DNA from: Sphingobacterium paludis
Lineage (GTDB): Bacteria > Bacteroidota > Bacteroidia > Sphingobacteriales > Sphingobacteriaceae
Length of the DNA stretch: 64,000 nucleotides
Assembly: GCF_004364125.1 (NCBI RefSeq)
Contig: NZ_SNZV01000004.1
Span: 310,001-374,000, forward strand
Reading direction: 5' to 3'
The notes beneath the pieces are model-generated. The model made no database searches. It saw nothing but the letters and a program-made list of their open reading frames with translations, and had not been told where the DNA came from. The position numbers and the translations under genes were made by a program. Of this stretch, positions 53,430 to 60,658 are shown one piece after another. Numbering within the stretch: position 1 is the first letter of the stretch; each line of letters opens with the position of its first letter.

Positions 53430-53624
53430 TTAGCTTTTCGTTCTGTTTTTACGTCCATTTATAAAAATCACCGTTACGGCTCCAATAATAGCGCCGACGC
53501 CGGAACCTGTATAGAATTCGTTTTGATTTTCAGATGCAAATCGTTCGTTTAAACCCCAATAAATGAGCATAATTGCGACGATAAAAACGATGACGATAGT
53601 CACTACATATAAATTCCTCTTCAT
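53430..53624 (-). CDS. Small predicted membrane protein
   Basis: 64 residues: a Lys/Arg start, one long hydrophobic helix ('LYVVTIVIVFIVAIMLIYWG'), a polar stretch, a second Gly-rich hydrophobic segment ('GVGAIIGAVTVIFI') and a basic tail 'NGRKNRTKS'. The positive-inside pattern is consistent with a real two-helix inner-membrane protein. The family is unknown. It lies between, and on the opposite strand to, the neighbouring small gene and the GH130 gene. Confidence 0.6.
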   Translation of the reverse strand: MKRNLYVVTIVIVFIVAIMLIYWGLNERFASENQNEFYTGSGVGAIIGAVTVIFINGRKNRTKS

Positions 53625-53698
53625 AATTCAATAGCAGTTTAGAACGTTTCACCCTAAATATACGAATTAGCTAGCGTTGATATGTAGATTCATGTGTT

Positions 53699-53729
53699 TT
53701 GATTATTAGATCAAAGTTCTTTATATTTA
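53699..53729 (+). promoter_or_regulatory. Promoter of the GH130 gene
   Basis: TTG at 53699-53701, a 20-base spacer and TATATTTA at 53722-53729, followed 17 bases later by the ATG at 53747. This placement shows that the in-frame TTG at 53699 is promoter rather than start codon. Confidence 0.6.
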
Positions 53730-53746
53730 GATCTACTTATAAACCT

Positions 53747-54907
53747 ATGAACAAGTACATTCTGAATATACTTTGCCTTTTTCTGGCCGCAGCCAGTATG
53801 GCTCAAACGCCTCAAGAGGGGATTACCAATACATTACCAGCGTGGGCATTTGGCGGTTTTGTACGCCCAGCCGGTGTCAATCCAGTGATCTCACCCTTAG
53901 ACCACACGCTGTTTAAGGATCCGATGAGTGGCGAGGATATCGCTTGGGAGTCCAATGATACCTTCAATCCGGCAGCAACGCTAAAGGACGGGAAAATCGT
54001 TGTCCTATATCGGGCAGAAGATAAGACAGGGGTTAAGATCGGTCATCGTACTTCGCGGATAGGGTATGCGGAAAGCAAGGATGGCCTCTCGTTCACACGC
54101 AACAAAACACCAGTCTTTTACCCGGGAGATGATGGACAAAAAGATTTTGAATGGCCAGGTGGTACGGAAGACCCCCGTGTTGCGGTGACAGCGGATGGAT
54201 TGTACGTAATGTTCTACACCCAATGGAATCGAGAGACGGCTCGCTTAGGCGTCGCGACTTCAAAAGATCTTCTCCATTGGGAGAAGCATGGCCCCATTTT
54301 TAGGAAGGCAAAAAATGCCGATATTATCGTCGATAAATTTCATAAATCAGCATCTATCGTTACGGAAGTGAAAAATGGAAAGCAGCAGATTGCCAAAGTA
54401 AACGGTAAATACTGGATGTATTGGGGGGAATATGGCGTATATGGGGCGACATCCGATAATTTGATAGACTGGGAACCGGTGGTCGATAACAAGCGCGAAC
54501 TGAAGGCATTTATCTCGCCTCGAAAAGGATTTTTCGATAGTGATCTTACTGAATGTGGCCCCCCGGCAGTATTAACCAAGCACGGCATATTACTGCTGTA
54601 TAATGGTAAAAATAATCCGAGCCATGGCGACAAGCGCTTTAACCGAGGAACGTACAGCGCTGGTCAAGTCCTATTCGATGCTAACGATCCCACGAAAGTC
54701 ATCGGCCGATTGGACGTTCCCTTCCTACGGCCTATGGAAGATTTTGAGAAAAGTGGGCAATATGTTGATGGTACAGTATTCATCGAGGGACTGGTATATT
54801 TCCAGAACAAATGGTTTTTATATTATGGCTGTGCAGATTCCAAAGTAGCTGTAGCGATATACGATCCATCCCATCCAGGACCGGCGGATCCGTTACCTTC
54901 TTTGTAG
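53747..54907 (+). CDS. Secreted glycoside hydrolase/phosphorylase family 130 enzyme
   Basis: 386 residues with a signal peptide (1-19, 'AAASMA' before QTPQ). The five-bladed propeller fold of GH130 shows 'TFNPAATLKDGKIVVLYRAE' near 72-91, 'GGTEDPRVAVTADG' with Asp142 (the position expected for the catalytic acid) and 'MFYTQWNRETARLGVA'. Later blocks are 'ECGPPAVLTKHGILLLYNGK' and a closing 'LYYGCADSKVAVA'. Cytoplasmic GH130 members are mannoside phosphorylases. Export makes a hydrolytic beta-mannosidase role (for example beta-1,2) more plausible, because free phosphate and sugar phosphates would be lost outside. No SusC/SusD or other glycosidase is coupled to it. Confidence 0.88.
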   Translation: MNKYILNILCLFLAAASMAQTPQEGITNTLPAWAFGGFVRPAGVNPVISPLDHTLFKDPMSGEDIAWESNDTFNPAATLKDGKIVVLYRAEDKTGVKIGHRTSRIGYAESKDGLSFTRNKTPVFYPGDDGQKDFEWPGGTEDPRVAVTADGLYVMFYTQWNRETARLGVATSKDLLHWEKHGPIFRKAKNADIIVDKFHKSASIVTEVKNGKQQIAKVNGKYWMYWGEYGVYGATSDNLIDWEPVVDNKRELKAFISPRKGFFDSDLTECGPPAVLTKHGILLLYNGKNNPSHGDKRFNRGTYSAGQVLFDANDPTKVIGRLDVPFLRPMEDFEKSGQYVDGTVFIEGLVYFQNKWFLYYGCADSKVAVAIYDPSHPGPADPLPSL

Positions 54908-55244
54908 TAGTGCGTAATGCGATATTAGTATTTAGATTTTAGTACTTAGTATGTAGAATGGAGTATTGGGTATTGAGATGTTAGTATGTAGATTTTAGTA
55001 CTTAGTATGTAGTATTGGGTAATGTGTATAGCGTAGTGAGATAGTATGTTTGATACCATTGCACGTTGTTGCGAGGAGGAGGTACGACGACGCGGCAATC
55101 TTTGTGTATTAAGTTATGCGAATTGAGATATTAGTGTGTGGATTGTAGTATTTGATATGCAGAAGGTGTTTGGATTAGTGATTGCCGCGTTCAGGGCTTT
55201 ATAACTTTTGATTTATTACTTTTCACTTAACTCTGTTAACAGCA
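54908..55244 (+). repeat. Low-complexity intergenic repeats
   Basis: Non-coding. TAGATTTTAGTACTTAGT, continued by ATGTAG, occurs exactly twice (54933-54956 and 54989-55012), a 24-base direct repeat with a 56-base period. It lies among variants of TTAGTATGTAG, GTATTGGGTA and TGCGTAATGCG. A similar TGCGTAGTGCGTAGTG string is found near 38.2 kb and a relative near 2.38 kb (minus strand, AATGCGTAATGCG). Confidence 0.6.
55069..55104 (+). repeat. REP-like palindromic intergenic element
   Basis: TTGCGAGGAGGAGGTACGAC followed by GACGCGGCAATCTTTG. It resembles the short REP family common in Sphingobacteriaceae (roughly GCGAGG, then CGACGAAGCAATCT). Related sequence in the other orientation lies at 60.45-60.61 kb. 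Confidence 0.5.
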
Positions 55245-55763
55245 TATGTCGCATCGAAAGCTTTGCTGTATGTAGAAATTTGCCACAGCACGAACCATCC
55301 CTGCAAAGGTTTCAAGCGACGGGGTTTTGAATACTTTTGCCCGACAAAAGTATTTGCCTTGCCGCGGCATGCGGCGGAACGCTCGTCCCTAGCCGGGACG
55401 GGGCCGTACTTTTTCAGATGAAAAAGTACGCAAAAAATCTTTGTTTCATCGAGGCGATCTTGCCCACAACCCAACCCGCAGCGGGAGGCTGCCTATCAGG
55501 CTAGATGACATCCCAAAATCCCTTTAAAAATGGATTTTGGTAGATAATCTAATGCCTGTCCACACCCGCAAGGCCACGGCAGCGCTCCGCTGATATCATC
55601 GCTTGATGAAACGTTAAAAGTGGCGTTGATCTGTCTTTGTAGATCAGGCCTATCGTTCGCTTGATTAATAGTGCGTAGTGAAAATAGAGTGTAGTATGTA
55701 GTATTTAGGTATATATAAAGGCTTTGGTAAATAAGTGATTTCAGGGACCATATATTAACAACA
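55245..55763 (+). repeat. 518-bp tandem repeat, copy 1
   Basis: The unit starts ATGTCGCATCGAAAGCTTTG and ends with ATATTAACAACA. It holds several adjacent hairpins: ATACTTTTG-CCCGA-CAAAAGTAT at 55331-55353, CGTCCC-TAGCC-GGGACG near 55383-55400 and GTACTTTTTC-AGAT-GAAAAAGTAC at 55406-55429. The GC-rich middle contrasts with AT-rich surroundings. Small minus-strand frames inside it repeat in each copy and look like by-products of the repeat, not genes. Confidence 0.85.
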
Positions 55764-56280
55764 ATGTCGCATCGAAAGCTTTGCTGTATGTAGAAGTTTG
55801 CCACAGCACCAACCATCCCTGCAAAGGTTTCAAGCGACGGGGTTTTGAATACTTTTGCCCTACAAAAGTATTTGCCTTGCCGCGGCATGCGGCGGAACGC
55901 TCGTCCCTAGCCGGGACGGGGCCGTACTTTTTCAGATGAAAAAGTACGCAAAAAATCTTTGTTTCATCGAGGCGATCTTGCCCACAAATCAACCCGCAGC
56001 GGGAGGCTGCCTATCAGGCTAGATGACATCCCAAAATCCCTTTAAAAATGGATTTTGGTAAATAATCTAATGCCTGTCCACACCCGCAAGGCCACGGCAG
56101 CGCTCCGCTGATATCATCGCTTGATGAAACGTTAAAAGTGGCGTTGATCTGTCTTTGTAGATCAGGCCTATCGTTCGCTTGATTAATAGTGCGTAGTGAA
56201 AATAGATTGTAGTATGTAGTACTTAGTATATAGAAAGGCTTTGGTAAATAAGTGATTGCAGGGACCATATATTAACAACA
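55764..56280 (+). repeat. 518-bp tandem repeat, copy 2
   Basis: Nearly identical to copy 1 over its whole length, including all hairpins and the terminal AGTGCGTAGTGAAAATAGA segment. The differences I noticed are scattered single bases and one small indel near 56220. Confidence 0.85.
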
Positions 56281-56413
56281 ATGTCGCATCGAAAGCTTTG
56301 CTGTATGTAGAAGTTTGCCACAGCACGAACCATCCCTGCAGAGGTTTCAAGCGACGGGGTTTTGAATACTTTTGCCCTACAAAAGTATTTGCCTTGCCGC
56401 GGCATGCGGCGGA
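56281..56413 (+). repeat. 518-bp tandem repeat, copy 3 (truncated)
   Basis: Matches the first 133 bases or so of the unit, through the ATACTTTTG hairpin and CCGCGGCATGCGGCGGAA. It then breaks into unrelated sequence just before the end of the mrp-type gene. The break falls within a GC-rich hairpin. Confidence 0.8.
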
Positions 56414-56454
56414 AGGGATATGGGTTGGGATACGAATTTTAAAGCTTAGACTAC

Positions 56455-57516
56455 CTAAACCCTATTGGCTAAAATACTAAGCTCTTGCGCTACGCGCCCC
56501 GCAATATCCTTATAGGCCTGAGAAACGGCCTCGTCCGCATCCAATAAAATAGGGAAGCCATTATCACCGGCATCGGCAATGGATTTTACTAATGGAATTT
56601 CGCCGAGAAAAGGAACATTATTGCTTTCAGAAAGGCGTTTGCCACCATCTTTACCAAAAATGTAGTATTTGCTGTCAGGTAATTCTGCCGGGGTAAAATA
56701 AGCCATGTTTTCCACCACACCCAAAATAGGTACGTTAATACCTTCCATTTGGTACATGCCGATACCTTTGATCGCATCCGCCAGTGCTACATGCTGCGGT
56801 GTGGTCACAATCACGGCGCCTGAAATGGGGTAAGACTGTGCAACAGTAATGTGAATGTCGCCTGTGCCGGGCGGCATATCCACAACGAGGTAATCCAATT
56901 CACCCCAGTCGGTATCGCCAAAAAGCTGTTTGATGGCCGATGTAGCCATAGGGCCGCGCCAAGGAATGGGTTGATTGGGATCCGTAAAGAAGCCAATAGA
57001 AAGAAGTTTTAATCCGAACTTTTCAATCGGCACTATTTTGTTCTTTCCCTGTGGAGTCTGGACAGAGGCTGGGCGTGCACCTTCCACACCAAACATGATG
57101 GGGAGCGATGGGCCGTAGATATCCGCATCGAGTAAGCCTGTCTTCGCACCCGTTTCGGCCAAAGCCAAAGCCAGATTGCTGGCCACTGTCGATTTCCCTA
57201 CGCCACCCTTACCTGAAGAAACTAAAATAATGTTTTTGATGCCATCAAGCTGTGCAGCTTCCGTACTGATGACCCGAGAGGTCATATTAATGTCGACTTC
57301 GATATCTTTGCTTACGAACAAACTGATTGCATTGCGGCAGGCGTGCTCAATATGTCCTTTTAAAGGACATGCTGGCGTAGTCAAAACTACATCAAACTTT
57401 AATTTACCCGGTAAAATTTCAATATTTTGAATCATGTTTAAGGTCACCAAATCTTTTTTAAGATCCGGCTCTTCAACATGGCCCAGCGCGTGCAGTACTT
57501 GTTCCTTTGTAATCAT
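56455..57516 (-). CDS. Iron-sulfur cluster carrier ATPase (Mrp/ApbC/NBP35 family)
   Basis: A 353-residue P-loop protein that carries Fe-S clusters to apoproteins in the cytoplasm. An N-terminal MIP18/DUF59-type domain (about 1-85, 'TTPACPLKGHIEHACR') is followed by the deviant Walker A 'SGKGGVGKST' at 101-110, 'GLLDADIYGPSLP', 'DYLVVDMPPGTGD' and 'VTTPQHVALADAIKG'. The C-terminal CxxC that binds the bridging cluster in E. coli ApbC is absent. The matching stretch reads 'ENMAYFTPAELPDSKYYIFG'. The frame extends six codons upstream to a GTG at 57534, but that codon lies in the probable -7 box, so the ATG at 57516 is chosen. Confidence 0.92.
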   Translation of the reverse strand: MITKEQVLHALGHVEEPDLKKDLVTLNMIQNIEILPGKLKFDVVLTTPACPLKGHIEHACRNAISLFVSKDIEVDINMTSRVISTEAAQLDGIKNIILVSSGKGGVGKSTVASNLALALAETGAKTGLLDADIYGPSLPIMFGVEGARPASVQTPQGKNKIVPIEKFGLKLLSIGFFTDPNQPIPWRGPMATSAIKQLFGDTDWGELDYLVVDMPPGTGDIHITVAQSYPISGAVIVTTPQHVALADAIKGIGMYQMEGINVPILGVVENMAYFTPAELPDSKYYIFGKDGGKRLSESNNVPFLGEIPLVKSIADAGDNGFPILLDADEAVSQAYKDIAGRVAQELSILANRV

Positions 57517-57533
57517 AATAACATTATCTCGCA

Positions 57534-57541
57534 CAAAGATA
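57534..57541 (-). promoter_or_regulatory. Putative -7 box of the mrp-type gene
   Basis: On the minus strand TATCTTTG lies 17 bases before the ATG at 57516. No convincing -33 TTG is visible. The box supports the shorter start of the gene. Confidence 0.45.
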
Positions 57542-57792
57542 GATATTGGAGGGTAAAATCATGTCATATGGATGTTTATAGTTTTCCGAGGGAGAGCTTT
57601 TGGGGCAATGGCTAATCCCTGATGCGCAATAACATATTTTAGCGTTTCATCTCAAAAAAAACATCTAATTTCAACCCCTACAATGACTATGCTCTTTATG
57701 TCATGTCGGTATGGAAGCTAGTCTCTAATTTACGTCCACATTTTTTTGCTTTACAGCAGCAATTTGTCTATGTTTAGATTGAAATAAACGGT

Positions 57793-59871
57793 ATGAACAT
57801 ACTCCAAAAAATACGCACGCTCTCCAAAAAGCAGAAGAAAATAGCGTTGCTTAGTGGCGGGTCCTTATTGCTTCTTGTCGTGATAGGGCTGGCTGTTGCG
57901 CTTTCCGTTCGCGGAGATATGCTTGATCGTGCTGTAAAAAAAGTGCAGCGCACCTTGCTCACGCAGTATGAAATCGACTTTAAGGTAAGTGATTATCGCT
58001 TTACAGGCTTAACGACCGTGACGTTCAATGATATTGAGCTTCTGCCTAAAAATAGAGATACCCTTGCGCGAATAGAGTCAATGGCAGTCTCCGTGCGGTT
58101 ATGGCCGCTCTTGTTTGGCGACGTTAAAATAGGAAATCTTTCGTTGCAAAACTCCGATGTCACGCTGGTAAAACACGACTCCATCAGCAATTACGATTTC
58201 TTGTTTAAGAAAAAGGAGAACGAGCCTCCCGTCGATAAAGAAGATCGGGAACAAAATTATGCGGCGCTCCTTGACGGACTGGTCAAGCAAGTATTCTTCA
58301 AGATTCCGCGCGATATGGATTTGGAGAACTTCGAACTCTCTTACCGCGATGATAGCCTACAGCAACGCGTACGGCTTCCCAAAGCAATTATCGATGGTGG
58401 AGATTTTGAAGCCAGCCTTTTTCTGAATGACCACGATGCGCAGTGGAATCTTGCGGGGCGGGTGAACCCCGATAGGCAACAGCTTCGCATCGAAGTGTCC
58501 TCGGAAAAGAAAGATACAGCGCTGCCGTTTTTGTTGGGTAAGTTTGGCTTGCGCGTGAGTTTTGATAAGATCATGTTTGAGCTCGATAGAGTGCGCCGGG
58601 AAAGCCAAGATTCACTTACTTTGGCCGGGAAGTGGGCGTTTGAAAATCTGAACGTGCAGCATCGGCGCCTATCGGAAGACCCTATTGTCTTGCCGGAAGC
58701 CGTAGGGGAAGGGCAGATCAATATCGGCAAAACGGCATTAGAGGTTGATCCCTCCAGCAGTATACGCGTCAAAGAATTTGCATTTAGCCCGCATATCAAG
58801 TTCCTGCCTAAGCCCGATAAGGTGATTAGTCTTTCCATACACACCGGACAGTTTGAAGCGCAGAAGTTGTTTGACGCCATCCCGCAAGGCCTTTTCCCCA
58901 CACTCGATGGCATAGAGGTGTCCGGGAAAATAGCCTATGACCTAGACTTCTCCGTCAATTTTCATGATCCAGACCATATTACCTTTGTCTCCAAGATGGA
59001 TGACCGACAGCTGAAGGTGCTTAAATGGGGCAAAGCCGATGTCAGTGGGATGAACGGTTCTTTTGTTTACAAAGCGTTTGAAGATACGCTGCTGATGCGC
59101 GAGATCGTTGTGGGGCCCGCGAATCCAAAGTTTACACCCCTGAATCAGGTGTCGTCTATTTTAAAAAAGACAGTTTTAAATACGGAAGACCCCTATTTTT
59201 ATAAACATAACGGCTTTGAAGAAGAGGCGTTTAAATTGTCTATTGCAACGAACATTAAAGAAAAGGCCTTCAAACGTGGGGCAAGTACCATCTCCATGCA
59301 GCTTGTAAAAAACATTTTTTTGAACCGCAACAAAACCATGATGCGAAAATTTGAGGAAATACTGTTAGTATGGCTAATGGAATCTTCCAAGGAGGTAAGC
59401 AAGGATCGAATGTTTGAAGTATACCTGAACGTTATCGAATGGGGGAAAAATGTATACGGCATAAACGAAGCTTCTGCGTACTATTTTGGCAAGACCCCTG
59501 CGGAGTTGACTATCGGAGAGAGCTTATATCTTTCCAGCATCATCCCGCGGCCTAAGAAGGGTCTAGCATCTTTTGATTATACGGGGCATCTAAAACCTTG
59601 GGTGCAGCGGCATTTTAATACGTACGGGTATATCATGAATAAGTTGCAGCAGCTTAATGATGAGTCCGTTCCGGCGGCGTACGGTTTTTATGAAGTTACC
59701 TTGCAGCCCAACCTGCGCCCTCCACGGCCAAAGGGAATCATCGATACTACGTTTATGGAAGTAGACCCAGAGCAAGAGGCCATCATGAAAGAGATGGAAG
59801 CTGATGAGAGCACGCGCAAAAGCCTGCTAGAAAAGCTGTTTGGCAAGGATAAAAAAGAAGAGGAAAAGTAA
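57793..59871 (+). CDS. Membrane-anchored GT51 transglycosylase with AsmA-like N-terminal region
   Basis: 692 residues. One membrane helix at about 18-39 anchors a periplasmic chain. Residues of about 45-430 look like an AsmA/DUF748-type beta-rich region: 'FKVSDYRFTGLTTVTFNDIE' and 'SMAVSVRLWPLLFGDVKIGN', with repeated short strands. Residues of about 450-640 form a peptidoglycan glycosyltransferase (GT51): the catalytic Glu465 in 'TEDPYFYKHNGF', 'RGASTISMQLVKNIFLNR', 'MRKFEEILLVWLMESSKEVS', 'MFEVYLNVIEWGKNVYG' and 'AELTIGESLYLSSIIPRP'. There is no transpeptidase domain. It should polymerise or trim lipid II glycan strands at the inner membrane. The fused AsmA-like part is unusual compared with monofunctional MtgA. 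The next gene starts 1 base after its stop codon. Confidence 0.88.
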   Translation: MNILQKIRTLSKKQKKIALLSGGSLLLLVVIGLAVALSVRGDMLDRAVKKVQRTLLTQYEIDFKVSDYRFTGLTTVTFNDIELLPKNRDTLARIESMAVSVRLWPLLFGDVKIGNLSLQNSDVTLVKHDSISNYDFLFKKKENEPPVDKEDREQNYAALLDGLVKQVFFKIPRDMDLENFELSYRDDSLQQRVRLPKAIIDGGDFEASLFLNDHDAQWNLAGRVNPDRQQLRIEVSSEKKDTALPFLLGKFGLRVSFDKIMFELDRVRRESQDSLTLAGKWAFENLNVQHRRLSEDPIVLPEAVGEGQINIGKTALEVDPSSSIRVKEFAFSPHIKFLPKPDKVISLSIHTGQFEAQKLFDAIPQGLFPTLDGIEVSGKIAYDLDFSVNFHDPDHITFVSKMDDRQLKVLKWGKADVSGMNGSFVYKAFEDTLLMREIVVGPANPKFTPLNQVSSILKKTVLNTEDPYFYKHNGFEEEAFKLSIATNIKEKAFKRGASTISMQLVKNIFLNRNKTMMRKFEEILLVWLMESSKEVSKDRMFEVYLNVIEWGKNVYGINEASAYYFGKTPAELTIGESLYLSSIIPRPKKGLASFDYTGHLKPWVQRHFNTYGYIMNKLQQLNDESVPAAYGFYEVTLQPNLRPPRPKGIIDTTFMEVDPEQEAIMKEMEADESTRKSLLEKLFGKDKKEEEK

Positions 59872-59872
59872 G

Positions 59873-60424
59873 ATGAAGCATATCCAAATAGATAATCTCG
59901 ATTTCGAACTGTTTATCGACTACGAGCAAATTAAAAAGCGTATTCGCTTAATGGGTATTGATATCAGTGTGAAGTATGCCGATAAGAACCCCGTTTTTGT
60001 GGGAGTGTTGAATGGCTGTTTTATGTTTATGGCTGACCTGATGAAGCAGGTACATGTGCCCTGCGAGGTGTCTTTTGTCAAATTATCTTCGTACCAGGGA
60101 ACACAACAAGACCATATAAAAGAGCTGTTGGGTGTAGGGATGGATTTATCAGGTCGGGAAATTATCATTGTAGAAGATATCATCGACTCTGGCAATTCGC
60201 TTCAGCATACCATCGCTGCGCTCGAAAAGTTAAACGTGGCCAGCATCGCCGTTTGTGCCCTATTGATGAAGCCCGATTGCTTGCAGCATGAATTTGATAA
60301 CATCACCTATGTGGGTTTTGAGATCGACAGGGAATTTGTGGTGGGTTATGGATTAGATTACAACGGCCAATGCCGAAACCTGCCCGACATCTATAAAAAT
60401 GTTGCACATAGTGAAACTGCCTAG
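59873..60424 (+). CDS. hpt: Hypoxanthine phosphoribosyltransferase
   Basis: Purine salvage enzyme that joins hypoxanthine (and probably guanine) to PRPP. The 183-residue product is normal length. The PRPP loop 'REIIIVEDIIDSGNSLQ' at about 93-109 with its two acidic residues is clear. 'FVGVLNGCFMFMADLM', the flexible-loop 'KLSSYQGTQQ' and 'DNITYVGFEIDREFVVGYGL' near the base-binding site are family marks. An in-frame GTG or ATG inside the previous gene would add 11 basic residues. The ATG at 59873, one base after the transglycosylase stop codon, is the standard start. The two genes are tightly packed. Confidence 0.96.
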   Translation: MKHIQIDNLDFELFIDYEQIKKRIRLMGIDISVKYADKNPVFVGVLNGCFMFMADLMKQVHVPCEVSFVKLSSYQGTQQDHIKELLGVGMDLSGREIIIVEDIIDSGNSLQHTIAALEKLNVASIAVCALLMKPDCLQHEFDNITYVGFEIDREFVVGYGLDYNGQCRNLPDIYKNVAHSETA

Positions 60425-60658
60425 CCAGCAGGAATCGAACTGCATCGCGAGAAGCGGGGACGACCGCCATGCGATCTTCCCTTTGTAAAAGTACAGATTG
60501 CTTCTCTTCGGCGGTGAATATGCTTTCTCTTGCCATGTGAACGTCACCACGAGAAGGAGGAACGACGACGATGCGATCTTCCCTTTGTAAGACTACAGAT
60601 TGCTTCATGCCACGCAAAATGTGTCTTTGCTTGTTTTCTAAACGTTGAAGACAGCTCC
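60425..60658 (-). repeat. Pair of REP-like repeats between convergent genes
   Basis: Two imperfect copies of ATGCGATCTTCCCTTTGTAA, each continuing to ACAGATTGCTTC, start at 60469 and 60571 (102-base period). Read on the minus strand they give GAAGCAATCTGTA, then AAGGGAAGATCGCAT, the REP-like vocabulary also seen at 55.07 kb. They lie between the 3' ends of hpt and the AddB-like gene, a common site for such elements. No intrinsic terminator is obvious here. Confidence 0.6.

Noticed and set aside
54908..55040. Possible CRISPR array from periodic direct repeats
   Set aside because: Only two exact 24-base copies, the spacer is made of the same short words, and there are no cas genes in the window.
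55223..56405. Several minus-strand frames of 60-130 codons in the tandem repeats
   Set aside because: They recur only because the DNA repeats, lie over hairpins, lack start contexts, and have no domain signature. They are by-products of the structured repeat.
60421..60445. tRNA T-arm-like string on the minus strand (GTTCGATTCC)
   Set aside because: The T-stem does not pair correctly and no anticodon or acceptor arm is found around it, so it is not a tRNA. A tRNA-derived attachment site is also unsupported.
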